Notes: generated by a model not told the origin, from the sequence alone. A stretch of DNA of 64,000 nt from Dongia sedimenti (GCA_030715195.1 JAUYVI010000002.1:744001-808000), one strand, 5' to 3'. Positions 25,132-34,705 are shown, counted from the first letter of the stretch. Made by a program: numbers and translations.

Positions 25132-26292
25132 TCAGCCGCCGGAGACTTCGCGCTTGGCGGAGTTCATGATCTCCAAGAGCTTGTCGTAATCCGGCACCAC
25201 GTCGTACTCGACCGAGCGCGCCATTTCCTCGTCCAGGCTGTCCCACTGGATCGCGTCGAGCTCGTCCTTGGTGAACAGCTTGAAGCAATCCGGGTTGGCC
25301 ATCTGGGCGACGGGATTGAAGGTGCCCTCGGCGAAGGCGACGGTGTGGGCGACCGCGGGGTCCTGGACATGCTTCAGGAACTCGACGGCGAGCGGCGAGA
25401 GATCCGGATTGTTGACGGTCGAGGTCACCTCGATCCAGGAGATGCCGCCCTTGCCGCCTTCCAGCGGGCCTTTCAGCGGGGTGATGCCGCGGATGTTCTG
25501 GTGGCCGTCGGCGCGGGCCGGCGAGGCGCTGTAGGTGCCGCCGGTCATGTGGAAGTCGATCTCGCCGGCGATCAGCGCCTGGTTCATGGTGGCAATGTCG
25601 CCGACCACCTTGGCGTTCTTGAACACCTTCTTCGCGGTCTCGGTGAACTTCGCGACTTCGGCCTCGCCGCGCGGCTTGAACGGATCGAAGCCGGCGATGA
25701 CACAGATGTTGAAGACGTTCCAGTCGGCGGAATCCAGGATGCCGTACTTGCCGGCATTGGCGGCGTCGTTGAAGAGATCCCAGCCCTGGTCCTCGGCGGT
25801 CTTGCGGCTGATCTTGTCGGTGTTGACCACGTAGGAGTACGGACCGAAGCGCTGGCACATGCCGAGCAGCTCCTTGCCGCTGTCATCCATCGCCCATTTG
25901 TAGGGCGGCTTGAACATCGGCAGCATCTTCTCGAAATAGGGTTCCATGCTGGCGCGGTCGAGCGGCTTGATGAGCTTTTCCGGGAACATCACCTTGCGCG
26001 CCCAGGGATTGTTCACGTTGATCAGATCCCAGACCTTGGTCTCGCCGGCGCGCAGCCGGTCGATCATGGTCGGATCGTTGGTGAGCGATTCCGCCTTCAC
26101 CGTGGCGCCGGTCGATTCCCGGAACGGGTCCAGCACCTGGGCCGAGTTGTAGCCTTCCCAGCAGAGGATGTTCAGTTCCTTCGACCGGTCGGCAAAGGCC
26201 CGGGCGGAAAGTCCGCCGACGCCGGCCGCGAGCGCCGCAAGGCCGGCCGATTGCTGCATGAAACTGCGACGCGACGTCCTTCTTTCCATCAT
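25132..26292 (-). CDS. Tat-exported spermidine/putrescine-type binding protein (PotD-like)
   Basis: Binding protein of 386 residues. The N-terminus has the twin-arginine motif SRRSFMQ within MMERRTSRRSFMQQSAGL followed by an Ala/Gly-rich core and ARAFA cleavage site, so export through Tat is likely. The mature part begins KELNILCWEGYNSAQV, typical of PotD-like folds, and has ASPARADG-type interdomain loops. ATG 26292 follows GGGGAG. It is first of the operon binding protein-ATPase-permease-permease-SDR. Ligand unknown; polyamine-like cations or amino-alcohol derivatives are candidates. Confidence 0.88.
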   Translation of the reverse strand: MMERRTSRRSFMQQSAGLAALAAGVGGLSARAFADRSKELNILCWEGYNSAQVLDPFRESTGATVKAESLTNDPTMIDRLRAGETKVWDLINVNNPWARKVMFPEKLIKPLDRASMEPYFEKMLPMFKPPYKWAMDDSGKELLGMCQRFGPYSYVVNTDKISRKTAEDQGWDLFNDAANAGKYGILDSADWNVFNICVIAGFDPFKPRGEAEVAKFTETAKKVFKNAKVVGDIATMNQALIAGEIDFHMTGGTYSASPARADGHQNIRGITPLKGPLEGGKGGISWIEVTSTVNNPDLSPLAVEFLKHVQDPAVAHTVAFAEGTFNPVAQMANPDCFKLFTKDELDAIQWDSLDEEMARSVEYDVVPDYDKLLEIMNSAKREVSGG

Positions 26293-26503
26293 CTCCACGC
26301 TCCCCGTCTGTTGCGGCACGGTTTGAAACGCCCTGGCCATCCGTGCCCGATGGCGGCAAAGGCTTGAAGTCCGGAGTCCTCGCACTTGGACCACGGCCAT
26401 GTTTCAATGCTAGCGGGTCAGCGCCAAGGCGACTTGACCGCAGCGGCCGGAATATTGACAGGCACTACCGAACTCCACAACAGTTTGTGTGAGTCCGGGC
26501 GGA

Positions 26504-27238
26504 TTATCCGGGTAGATTTGACCAGCTCCGCACAAACCGGCGGCACCATTGGGCCGAGGCTTGAAAGTGCGCGGCGAAATCGCGGTCGAGATGGGTGATC
26601 AGCCGCGGCTCATCCTGGCAGAACACGGCGCCGAACTTGCGCACCCAATCGCGGGCAATATCGATCGTGACCTCGGGATGGAACTGGAGGCCATAGGTCG
26701 TGGCGCCGATCCGATAGGCCTGGACCGCGCTCTTGCCGCCGGTGGCGAGAACGGTGGCTTCGGGGATGTTGCGGACGCCTTCGTAATGGGTGTGGAAGGC
26801 GGCAAAGTTCCCAGCCAAGCCGGCGAAGACGGGATCGCGCGCAGCCTCTTCTGTCGTGCGCATCCCGACATAGCCGGCTTCGAGACCGCCGAGGCGGAAG
26901 ACCTCGCCGCCATAGGCGCGGGCGATCACCTGGGCTCCGAGACAGACGCCGAGCACCGGACGCTGCGCCAGGCCGAAGCTGCGGATCAGCGACATGCTCT
27001 CCTCGAGGAAGCCATGCTCGGCGGTGTCGTTGGCGCTCATCGGCCCACCCATCATGACGAGGCCGGCGTAATCGCCGGGCTCGGACGGCAATCCCGGGTA
27101 GCTGAGCGGCGCATGGCTGGCGAAGCGGTCCATCGGATAGATGGCGTCGTAGCTGTGGCCCTGCTCCATCAAGGCTTCGCCGATCAGCGCCGGCGGTCCC
27201 GCGAGCTCGGGGATGATGACGAGGAATTTCCTGGTCAT
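26504..27238 (-). CDS. class I glutamine amidotransferase-like protein
   Basis: Protein of 244 residues with the GATase1 catalytic triad: nucleophile elbow GVCLGAQ (Cys about 98) and a His-Glu pair in LQFHPEV (about 184-190). A stand-alone GATase of this group (GuaA-like, COG0518) can hydrolyse amides such as gamma-glutamyl compounds. It overlaps the isochorismatase-like stop by ATGA and so belongs to the dehydratase operon. No synthetase partner is present, which favours an amidohydrolase role. Confidence 0.87.
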   Translation of the reverse strand: MTRKFLVIIPELAGPPALIGEALMEQGHSYDAIYPMDRFASHAPLSYPGLPSEPGDYAGLVMMGGPMSANDTAEHGFLEESMSLIRSFGLAQRPVLGVCLGAQVIARAYGGEVFRLGGLEAGYVGMRTTEEAARDPVFAGLAGNFAAFHTHYEGVRNIPEATVLATGGKSAVQAYRIGATTYGLQFHPEVTIDIARDWVRKFGAVFCQDEPRLITHLDRDFAAHFQASAQWCRRFVRSWSNLPG

Positions 27239-27930
27239 GTGAGCTTCATCATCGCAACCAGCTCATCGGTGTTCATCACGTGGCAGTAAATCATGTTGAT
27301 GATCGCCAGCTCCTGTTCGTGCAGCGCGTCGGTGCCGGCGGCGCAGCAATCCTCGACCACGACGACGTTGAAGCTCTCATCGGCCAGGCTCCGCACGGTC
27401 GAGGAGACGCATTGGTCGGTGAAGATGCCGGCGCAGACCACGTTCTTGATGCCGAGATTGTGCAGGATCAGGCGGAGATTGGTGCCGGTGAGCGCACTGT
27501 CGGTGGTCTTGGTGACGGTGATCTCGTCGCCTTGGGGACTGAGCGCGGGCACCAGCTGCGACGCGTGCTCGTTTTTCGGCAGCAGCAGGTTGTTCCAGCC
27601 GGGCATCTTCTGGCTGAGCGAGCGATCGCGGCCGTCCGCGGTCTGGCAGGCGATGCGGGCGAACAGGCATTCGATCTTGCGGCTGCGGAACAGGTCGAGC
27701 AGGCGGCGGGTGTTGGGGATGACCTGGCCCTGCATGCGCTCGTGGAACGGCGTCCATTTGTCGTAAGCTGCCTGCTCGGCCGGCGCGAGTTTTGAACGAT
27801 CCGGGCGCTCGACATAGGTGTTCTGCACGTCGATCACCAGCAGAGCCGTTTCGGCCGGCTTCAGATCGAGGTCATCGGGCTCGGGCGCGCCTTCGTAGTA
27901 GAAGGAGCGGTGGCGGGTTTTCCAGGACAT
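27235..27930 (-). CDS. isochorismatase-like cysteine hydrolase
   Basis: Hydrolase of 231 residues with the triad of the family: Asp in LLVIDVQNTY (about 34), Lys in TVTKTTDSAL (about 140) and nucleophilic Cys in AGIFTDQCVSSTVR (about 176). Relatives hydrolyse biuret, ureidoacrylate, N-carbamoyl compounds and nicotinamide. It starts 15 nt after the dehydratase small-subunit gene and overlaps the amidotransferase start, so the four genes are one unit. An amide-bearing substrate for the pathway is a reasonable inference. Confidence 0.89.
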   Translation of the reverse strand: MSWKTRHRSFYYEGAPEPDDLDLKPAETALLVIDVQNTYVERPDRSKLAPAEQAAYDKWTPFHERMQGQVIPNTRRLLDLFRSRKIECLFARIACQTADGRDRSLSQKMPGWNNLLLPKNEHASQLVPALSPQGDEITVTKTTDSALTGTNLRLILHNLGIKNVVCAGIFTDQCVSSTVRSLADESFNVVVVEDCCAAGTDALHEQELAIINMIYCHVMNTDELVAMMKLT

Positions 27931-27945
27931 GCTTCCCCAACTTGC

Positions 27946-28365
27946 TCAATACCGAAACTGGAAGAGCCCCCGTCGCTCATACACCTCGGCGGCTTCTTCC
28001 AGGAACGCGGCGACGCGTTCGGCCTTGTAGGTCTCGCGGAACACCCTGGCGGTGTCCAGCAACTGGGCCTTGTTCTTGGCGCGGCCGGGACGCAGCAGTT
28101 CGTAGGCTTGCAGCAGAAAGTCCTGCGGCACGTCCACCATGTCGGCGGCGCGCCGGAAGTTCGCGCCGAGCCGCGGGCGGCCGGCGGCTTCGGCGATCTC
28201 GGCCTGCAGCAACAGCGAATCCCGGGTGATGCGGAGATCGTCCATGGTGGCGGCGCCCGATTTCAGCGCGGCCACCGTGATCTCGCTCAGCGCTTTCCCG
28301 GTGCGGGTGCGGATGAGGTCAGCGCGCTTCTCGGAGAGCGGATAGTCGGCGACGGCGAGCTTCAT
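27946..28365 (-). CDS. B12-dependent diol/glycerol dehydratase small (gamma) subunit
   Basis: Protein of 139 residues matching PduE/DhaB-gamma along its length: YPLSEKR, TRTGKALSEITVAAL, DDLRITRDSLLLQAEIAEAA, LRPGRAKNKAQLLD and a C-terminal EEAAEVYERR. Its start overlaps the stop of the fused large/medium gene by ATGA. With that protein it would form the alpha-beta-gamma dehydratase. PduE is usually 170-175 residues; this one lacks most of the N-terminal extension that in Pdu enzymes is linked to microcompartments, so it is probably soluble. Confidence 0.92.
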   Translation of the reverse strand: MKLAVADYPLSEKRADLIRTRTGKALSEITVAALKSGAATMDDLRITRDSLLLQAEIAEAAGRPRLGANFRRAADMVDVPQDFLLQAYELLRPGRAKNKAQLLDTARVFRETYKAERVAAFLEEAAEVYERRGLFQFRY

Positions 28366-30668
28366 GCGGCACCTTCGAGCAACTTGATCTCGACATTCTC
28401 GGGCTTGGCCCCTTCTTCGGTCAGCGAGGTCTCGATCGCGTAGATGAGCGCGGTCTGGGCGTGGAAGCGGGCGCCCATGGCCTGGCCCTTGGTGGGGACC
28501 ACGACCGGTTCGGGGATCTCGCCCTTGGCATAGGTCGCGGCGTTCTCGCCGAGGCGGCGATAATGCGCGAGCTGGGTGATCGGCGCGTTGGAGAAGAGCT
28601 CCAGATTGTTGTGCGGCAGGCGGCCGCGCTGGTGGATGACGGCGGTGCCCTTGGCCTGGATGCCGATGCCGACGCCGGATCCGGCGATCCCCGCAGCGCT
28701 CAATCCCAAGAACGAGGTATCCGCGGTGTGGCGGAAGCGCACGATGCGCGGCTTGCCGCCCTTCGCCTGGATGCCGGCCGACAGCTCCTTCAGCACCGCG
28801 GCCAGCGAATGGCCGGCGGTGGTCTGGAACAGCTTCAGGCCGAAAGCGGGGCTGAGGCCGACCACGACTTCGGTCGGGTCGTTGCCGAGCTCGGCCGGGC
28901 CGGCATCGCGGTAGACGATGCGGCGCGCTTCGCCCTTGGCATGGCGGTTCTGATCGCGCAGCACGGATTCACGATCGAGCAGGTCGCGGATGTGGTTGAT
29001 CTCTTCGCGCCGCTTTTCGCCGAGGCGATAGCCGGTGCCGGGACCGGTATAGTCGTTGGGGTCGTTGACCGCGCTCAACACCTTGCCGTCACGCACCACG
29101 GCCGAGGTCTGCAGATAGTCGCCGGAAACGCGGAGCTTCACGACGTTGAGGAGGTTTTCCGCCTCTTCGCCGAAGCCGCGCTTCTCCAGCGCCAGGATGA
29201 CATCGACCACGGTGATGCCGCGGGCCTTGATCGCGTCGCTGATCAGGGTGACCTCACGCGGCGTGTAGCTCTCGGTCTCCTCGGAGCCGGAGGCAACCTG
29301 GACGCTCGCCTTCATCGCGGCGGTCGGCTTCCCGAGATTCAACTCCTCGAAGACGGCGGCGATGGCGTCGATGCCGCGGCCGCGCACGTCCAGCACCCTG
29401 GTCTCGTCGACCGAGGTCAAGCCACCATCGGCTTCGAAATCGCGCTGCAGGACCAGGAAATCCTCCATCTCCTCGCCGTTGAAGGACGAGGGGTTGAAGG
29501 AATTGTCATAGGCCTTGATCGTGCCGAAGCCGGAGCAGATGAAGTCGGAGCCGGCGATCAGCACGGGCAGGATCTTGGCCCCGACCCTGATCTCGGATTC
29601 CGAATGCCGCGCGTCGTTGCCCGAGGCGCATTCGAGGTCGAGCCAGACCGCGAGCAGGTTCTCCGCCATCAGCTCGCGCACGCCGCCGGGCACGGTCGCA
29701 GTCACCGGCGCGCCGTCGATGCCGCCGTTCTGGGTGCCCTGCACGCCCATGGCGCGCTGCAGGCAGAGGCAGCGGGCCTCGAGATAGAGCAGCGATTTCG
29801 ATTCATGGAAGCCCATGAGGAGCTCGGAGCCCGCGCCGGAGGTGCAGCGCATCTTGATGCCGCGCGAGGCATAGGCGGCGGCCAGGAAGGCCTTAGACCA
29901 GGGGGTGTCGTCGCCGTCGATGAAGGCGCGCTCGGTGCCGTAGACCGAGACCGTCTCGGCGTATGACGAGAAGCCGGCCATGCCGATCTGCAATTCCTCG
30001 GCCTCTTCGGAGGAGCACTGGAACAGCGTGCCCCAGCGGCCGACCGCGCCGCCGACCGCACAGGCGACCGCGTTGGACCAGGCGTTGCGGGCCACGCGCT
30101 GGGTGGTCTCGATCTCGTCGAAGCCGAACGCGACCGCGGTCGCGGCGTCGGCCGCCAACTGCAGCGGATCGTCTTTGGCGTTGGTGACGTGGCCCTGGTT
30201 GCCGGGAGTCTTACGCGCCCGCATCTTGGAATAGGCGAAGGCGATCTCCATGGCGTTCAGCTGTGCCACGACCTCGGCGAGCTTCGCGGGCGTCAAGCCA
30301 TGGGCGAGGCGCGTCAGCTCGGTGCGCGGGATGTTGAAATCGACCAGCATGCGCGCGAGCGCGGCCGACGGCATCGCCATGGCTTTGGGCGCGATCTCAG
30401 GGTCGATGTGATGGCGGGCGATGAACAGGTCGATCATGTCGAAATCGGCCTCGGCCTTGCCGTCGAGGCTGGTCACGCGGCCGTTCTTGATCTCGAGTCC
30501 GGGCTTCGGATCGTTCGGGCTGGTGAAGGCGGCGAAGCCGTTCTCGGCGTCTTCGACGGCAAAGCGATCGAGCCGCAGCGGACGCTCGTCCCAATCGGCG
30601 AAGCGGCGCCAACGGTTGGCGCCACTGGGATTCGCACCACTGGGATTTGGTTTTGCGCTGTCGTCCAT
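28362..30668 (-). CDS. B12-dependent diol dehydratase, fused large and medium subunits
   Basis: Protein of 768 residues. Residues about 18-575 match the large subunit (PduC) and about 600-765 the medium subunit (PduD: VVVGLSPAFGL, GSGVGIGIQAKGTAVIHQRG, NLELFSNAPI). All substrate and metal residues of the Klebsiella enzyme occur at a constant offset of 17: Gln158, His160, Glu187, Glu238, Gln313, Asp352, Ser379. So it should be catalytically complete and turn a 1,2-diol (or similar) into an aldehyde. SD GGAAGGTGG precedes ATG 30668. No reactivating factor (DdrA/B) or aldehyde dehydrogenase gene is visible nearby. Fusion is not frameshift-derived; the frame is continuous. Confidence 0.93.
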   Translation of the reverse strand: MDDSAKPNPSGANPSGANRWRRFADWDERPLRLDRFAVEDAENGFAAFTSPNDPKPGLEIKNGRVTSLDGKAEADFDMIDLFIARHHIDPEIAPKAMAMPSAALARMLVDFNIPRTELTRLAHGLTPAKLAEVVAQLNAMEIAFAYSKMRARKTPGNQGHVTNAKDDPLQLAADAATAVAFGFDEIETTQRVARNAWSNAVACAVGGAVGRWGTLFQCSSEEAEELQIGMAGFSSYAETVSVYGTERAFIDGDDTPWSKAFLAAAYASRGIKMRCTSGAGSELLMGFHESKSLLYLEARCLCLQRAMGVQGTQNGGIDGAPVTATVPGGVRELMAENLLAVWLDLECASGNDARHSESEIRVGAKILPVLIAGSDFICSGFGTIKAYDNSFNPSSFNGEEMEDFLVLQRDFEADGGLTSVDETRVLDVRGRGIDAIAAVFEELNLGKPTAAMKASVQVASGSEETESYTPREVTLISDAIKARGITVVDVILALEKRGFGEEAENLLNVVKLRVSGDYLQTSAVVRDGKVLSAVNDPNDYTGPGTGYRLGEKRREEINHIRDLLDRESVLRDQNRHAKGEARRIVYRDAGPAELGNDPTEVVVGLSPAFGLKLFQTTAGHSLAAVLKELSAGIQAKGGKPRIVRFRHTADTSFLGLSAAGIAGSGVGIGIQAKGTAVIHQRGRLPHNNLELFSNAPITQLAHYRRLGENAATYAKGEIPEPVVVPTKGQAMGARFHAQTALIYAIETSLTEEGAKPENVEIKLLEGAA

Positions 30669-30771
30669 AAGCCACCTTCCGATCCGCGCCAGGTTTCAAG
30701 GCGTTCCGGATCGGCGCGATACTAGCGCCGCTGTGGCAGCTCTGTCACGACTCTGTGTATTCTCCCACGCG

Positions 30772-31287
30772 CTAGGCGGTGATCAGCTGGTGGATGAAGT
30801 CCGGCTTGCCGATCTCGACCCCGTTGTGGCGCAGGATCGCGTAGGCGGTGGTGACGTGAAAGTAGAAGTTCGGCATGGCGTAATGCAACAGATACGGCCG
30901 GCCCTTGAACACGGTCGGGCCGCTGCGGAGCTGGATGGTGATGTCGCGCGTGTCGGCGCCTTCGAACTGCTCGGGCTTCAGGGTGGCGATGAAGTCCAGG
31001 GTCTTCTGCAACCGTGCCTTCAGGTCGGCCAGCGTCACCTCGGTGTCCTCGAACTTCGGCACCTCGACTCCGGCAAGCCTTGCGCTGGCCCCTTTCGCGA
31101 AATCGGTCGCGACGCCGATCTGGCGCGAGAAGGGAAACATGTCGGGATAGAGTCGCGCGGCGGCGAAGACCGCCGGGTCGATCTTCTTCGCCTCGGCATG
31201 GGCGATGGTCTTGTCGATGATGGCGGAGAGCGCGGACAGCATCTGGCGGAAGACCGGCACGGACGCGTCGTACATGGAAAGCGACAT
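30772..31287 (-). CDS. DUF1993 domain protein
   Basis: Protein of 171 residues beginning MSLSMYDASVPVFRQML, the usual DUF1993 start, with the conserved helical-bundle pattern (ARLYPDMFPFSRQI; HYAMPNFYFHVTTAYAILRHNG) resembling the DinB/YfiT-like fold. ATG 31287 has AGG about 7 nt upstream; the longer frame to 31362 is not supported. Function is unknown; it is on the same strand as the dehydratase operon, but lies upstream of it, separated by a 100-bp gap that probably holds the dehydratase promoter. Confidence 0.86.
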   Translation of the reverse strand: MSLSMYDASVPVFRQMLSALSAIIDKTIAHAEAKKIDPAVFAAARLYPDMFPFSRQIGVATDFAKGASARLAGVEVPKFEDTEVTLADLKARLQKTLDFIATLKPEQFEGADTRDITIQLRSGPTVFKGRPYLLHYAMPNFYFHVTTAYAILRHNGVEIGKPDFIHQLITA

Positions 31288-31386
31288 CGGGAACCTCATT
31301 GGCAGGAAGACTGGGCGCGACCTTAGCCCACTCGCGCCGGCAAAGCGCCATGAAACCGTCATCCGGTTGCGACCGGGCCGTCACGC

Positions 31387-32229
31387 ATGACAGGTATCCT
31401 TCAGCCCATGCCTGCCGCGATCGATCTCAGCTATGCCAGTCCCTGCGACAACCGGCTGACCCGCGCCCTCATCCATCTGATCGAGGCGGCGACCGGGCAG
31501 CTCGAATTGAAGCGGCTCTACAATACCTACCAGACCGAGCTGCGCGGCAGCGTGGACTTCTGGGACGCGGCGATGCGGCTGATGCGCCTCAGCGTCGACT
31601 ACGATCCGAAGAAGCTCGAGGCCCTGCCCCGCACCGGGCCGCTGGTGATCGTCGCCAACCATCCGTTCGGCCTGATCGACGGGCTGCTGATCGGGCATCT
31701 CGCCAACCGGGTGCGGCGCGACTTCAAGGTGCTGACCAATTCGCGGCTCTACCCGCCCGATGCCGAGATCCGCAATTACATCCTGCCGATCGATTTCGAT
31801 CCGACCCCGACCGCGCAGGCAACCAATCTCCAAAGCCGCGCCGTGGCGCGTGCGCACATCAAGAGCGGCGGCTGCATCATCGTCTTCCCGGCCGGCGGGG
31901 TCGCGACCACGCCGAGCTTCTTCGCCCGGAAGGCGGTGGATTTCGAATGGAAGCCCTTCACCGCCCGGCTGGTGCACGACGCCCAGGCGCCGGTGGTGCC
32001 GATCTTCTTCCCCGGCCAGAACAGCCGGATGTTCCAGATCGCCAGCCATATCGGCATGACCGCGCGCATGGCCTATCTGCTGCACGAGGTCGCCAACAAG
32101 ATCGGCGGCAGCTTCAGCGCCACGATCGGCGACGTGCTGCCTTACGCGGCGATGCAGGACATGCGCGACCCGCGCGCGCTCTGCCGTTTCCTGCGCGACC
32201 GGACCGAGGCCCTGGCGGCCGTCAGCTGA
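31387..32229 (+). CDS. PlsC-like lysophospholipid/ornithine-lipid acyltransferase
   Basis: Protein of 280 residues with the acyltransferase motif NHPFGLIDG near residue 95 (a hemolysin/OlsA-like variant of the HX4D motif), and IIVFPAGGVAT, the second conserved block, near 165. It would acylate a lyso-lipid at the inner membrane. There is no good SD at 31387; ATG 31408 (MPAAIDLSY) is an alternative. It converges on the kinase/ATPase gene with an 8-bp stop overlap. The lipid substrate cannot be told from the sequence. Confidence 0.84.
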   Translation: MTGILQPMPAAIDLSYASPCDNRLTRALIHLIEAATGQLELKRLYNTYQTELRGSVDFWDAAMRLMRLSVDYDPKKLEALPRTGPLVIVANHPFGLIDGLLIGHLANRVRRDFKVLTNSRLYPPDAEIRNYILPIDFDPTPTAQATNLQSRAVARAHIKSGGCIIVFPAGGVATTPSFFARKAVDFEWKPFTARLVHDAQAPVVPIFFPGQNSRMFQIASHIGMTARMAYLLHEVANKIGGSFSATIGDVLPYAAMQDMRDPRALCRFLRDRTEALAAVS

Positions 32230-33730
32230 TCGCATTCAGCGCGGCTTCGGCGATGGCGTCCGGCGCGGCCGAAGCATCGATGCGGTGCCAGTCGATCGCG
32301 CCGAGGTCGTAGCCGAGTTGCCTTTCCAGAACCGCGAGATCGGCATCCGAGGCGTCGTTCTTTCGCCCGCCGATCCGCCGCCGCAGGACTTCGGCGGATG
32401 CTTCCAGCCAGATGCCGTCGAATGGGACGCCGAGCCGGCGCGCCAATACGGCGAAGGCGGCGCGTTCCTCGGGCTTGGCGGAGACGGCGTCGATGATGAC
32501 GCTGCATTTGGCGTCGATGGCGGACTGTGCTTCGGCCTCCAGCGCGGCGTAGACACGCCGGGTCGCTGCTTCCGAATAGGCTTCCGCGGCGAGGCTCTGT
32601 TCCGGCGCGGCGCCGTGCTGGCGCTTGCGGATCACGTCGCTGCGCAGCACCCGCGCGGCCGGCGCCCGGCCAAGGCGTCCGGCGAGGATCGCGGCGATGG
32701 TGGACTTGCCGGTGCCGCTCAAGCCTCCGACCGCGACCAGCCGCGGCGGGCGCGGCTTCATGAAATCGCATGCCAGATCGAAATAGCGGCGCGCCTCCGC
32801 GAGGTCGCCCGCGCCGCTCCGCGCGGCGGTTGCCGTAACATGGGCGCGGACCCAGGCGCGGAGCGACAAGAACAGCGGCATCGCCGCCAAGCCGTCGCTC
32901 TCGTCGGCGACGTCGAGATAGCGGTTGAAGACGACCGCCGCGTCGGTCGTGTGGCCGCGGTAGATGAGATCCATCAACAGGAAGGCGAGATCGTAGAGCA
33001 CGTCGATCGCCGCCAGGGACGGGTTGAACTCGATGCAGTCGAACAGGGTCGGTTCGCCGTCGATCAGGCAGATGTTGTTGAGATGCAGGTCGCCATGGCA
33101 TTGGCGGACCTTGCCCGCCTTGCGGCGCCGCTCCAGCAGGGAGGCGCAGTGGCTGGCAGCCTGACGCGCGGCGGTGGTGAGCGCTTCGGCTTCCGCGACC
33201 GGGATGCGCGGCGGACCGTCGCGCCGGAGATTCTCGTCGTTGATGCCGATGACCTGCGCGACGCCGGCCCCGCCGCCGAAGTCGGGCGTGACGGCGGCCT
33301 CACGATGGAAGGTGGCGATCCGGTCGGCGAGGCGGCGCATCAAGTCGGGCGTCAGCTTATCGGCCTCGGCGAGGCGGCTGAACAGAGCTTCCTGTGGGAA
33401 GCGGCGCATCACCACGACCCAGTCCACGGCCTCGCCTTTGCCGCCGAGCTTCAAGCCGCCGGCTTCGCGGGTAATCGGCTGGACGTCGAGATACAAATTC
33501 GGCGCGGTGCGGCGGTTGAGCTTGAGTTCTTCTTCACAGGATTTGCGGCGGAGCGCGATGGTCGAGAAGTCGAGATAGGAGTACTTGACCGCGCGCTTCA
33601 GCTTGAGGACGCGCTCGCCGGCCATGAAGACGATCGAGGCATGGGTGGTGATGGTTTCGGGCTTCACGCCGCCATGCGTCTTCGGGTCGGACAGGAACGC
33701 GACGGTCTCCTGCTGCCCGGCTTCGGTCAT
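32222..33730 (-). CDS. APH-like/AAA ATP-binding fusion protein (COG2187-COG0645 type)
   Basis: Protein of 502 residues. The N-terminal half (about 1-320) resembles aminoglycoside-phosphotransferase/kinase proteins with HGDLHLNNICLIDGEPTLFD and CIEFN. The C-terminal half has a P-loop GGLSGTGKST (about 335-345) and a nucleotide-kinase-like lid (RRIGGRKND). This fused architecture is widespread but of unknown role. Its ATG is directly after the purC stop, with no clear SD, suggesting coupled translation. Confidence 0.86.
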   Translation of the reverse strand: MTEAGQQETVAFLSDPKTHGGVKPETITTHASIVFMAGERVLKLKRAVKYSYLDFSTIALRRKSCEEELKLNRRTAPNLYLDVQPITREAGGLKLGGKGEAVDWVVVMRRFPQEALFSRLAEADKLTPDLMRRLADRIATFHREAAVTPDFGGGAGVAQVIGINDENLRRDGPPRIPVAEAEALTTAARQAASHCASLLERRRKAGKVRQCHGDLHLNNICLIDGEPTLFDCIEFNPSLAAIDVLYDLAFLLMDLIYRGHTTDAAVVFNRYLDVADESDGLAAMPLFLSLRAWVRAHVTATAARSGAGDLAEARRYFDLACDFMKPRPPRLVAVGGLSGTGKSTIAAILAGRLGRAPAARVLRSDVIRKRQHGAAPEQSLAAEAYSEAATRRVYAALEAEAQSAIDAKCSVIIDAVSAKPEERAAFAVLARRLGVPFDGIWLEASAEVLRRRIGGRKNDASDADLAVLERQLGYDLGAIDWHRIDASAAPDAIAEAALNAIS

Positions 33731-34705
33731 CTAGAAGAATTTCGCGAGATTGCGGCGGATGCGGTCCTTGACCTTCTCACCCGCCGGCGGCGCTTGGAAG
33801 CTGCCGCCGGTCACGGTCTCGTAGAGCGCGATGTATTTCTGCGCGAACGCGACCAGCGTGTCGGCGGGAATTTCCGGGATCGGCTGTTTGTAAGGATCGC
33901 AACGGGACGAGATCCAGAGGCGGAGAAATTCCTTGTCGAGACTCTCCGGCTCCTCGCCGCCATTGTGGCGCGCGGCATAGCTCGAGGCCTTCCAATAGCG
34001 GCTGCTGTCGGGGGTCAGGATCTCGTCGGCGAGCACGATCTTGCCGGCGCCGTCCAGGCCGAACTCGAACTTGGTATCGACCAGGATGAGGCCGTTCCTG
34101 GCGGCGATCTCGCGGCCGCGGGCGAAGATAGCCAGGCTGAGCGCCGCGACCTCGTCCCATTGCTTCTGCGAGAGCAGGCCCTGCGCCACGATCTCCGGCG
34201 GCGTGATCGGCGCGTCGTGGCCGCCCTGCTCCGCCTTGGTGGTGGGCGTGAGGATCGTGCCCGGCAGCTTGTCGTTCTTCTTCAAGCCGTCAGGCAGCGC
34301 GACACCATACACCTTGCGCTTGCCGTCGCGATACATCGGCCAGATCGCGGTGTCGGTCGAGCCGGTGAGATAGTCGCGCACCACCATCTCGACCGGCAGC
34401 ATCTCGAGGCGGCGGCCGATCACGACATTGGGGTCGGGATAGTCGAGCACGTGGTTGGGGCAGATATCCTTGGTCGCCTCGAACCAGAAGCGCGCGGTCT
34501 CGGTCAGCACCTGACCCTTGAACGGCACGGCCGCCAGCACCTGGTCGAAGGCGCTCTGCCGGTCGGTGGAGATGAGGATGCGCCGACCGTCGGGAAGATC
34601 ATAGTTCTCCCGCACCTTGCCGCGATAGTAGTTCGGCAGCTCCGGGAAATGCGCCTCGGTGAGCACGTTCGGGATGGCGGCACGGATCTGGTCCGGACTA
34701 AGCAT
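33731..34705 (-). CDS. purC: phosphoribosylaminoimidazole-succinocarboxamide synthase
   Basis: Purine biosynthesis: CAIR + aspartate + ATP to SAICAR. The protein has 324 residues, the longer of the two bacterial types. Motifs: [10 protein letters not shown] (about 24), [24 protein letters not shown] and [14 protein letters not shown] 34705 follows AAGGA at 7 nt; the frame to 34840 is a longer open frame inside the amine-oxidase gene. It overlaps the end of that oxidase by 8 bp. Placement away from other pur genes is common for purC-like duplicates; I cannot tell whether this is the only copy. Confidence 0.95.
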   Translation of the reverse strand: MLSPDQIRAAIPNVLTEAHFPELPNYYRGKVRENYDLPDGRRILISTDRQSAFDQVLAAVPFKGQVLTETARFWFEATKDICPNHVLDYPDPNVVIGRRLEMLPVEMVVRDYLTGSTDTAIWPMYRDGKRKVYGVALPDGLKKNDKLPGTILTPTTKAEQGGHDAPITPPEIVAQGLLSQKQWDEVAALSLAIFARGREIAARNGLILVDTKFEFGLDGAGKIVLADEILTPDSSRYWKASSYAARHNGGEEPESLDKEFLRLWISSRCDPYKQPIPEIPADTLVAFAQKYIALYETVTGGSFQAPPAGEKVKDRIRRNLAKFF

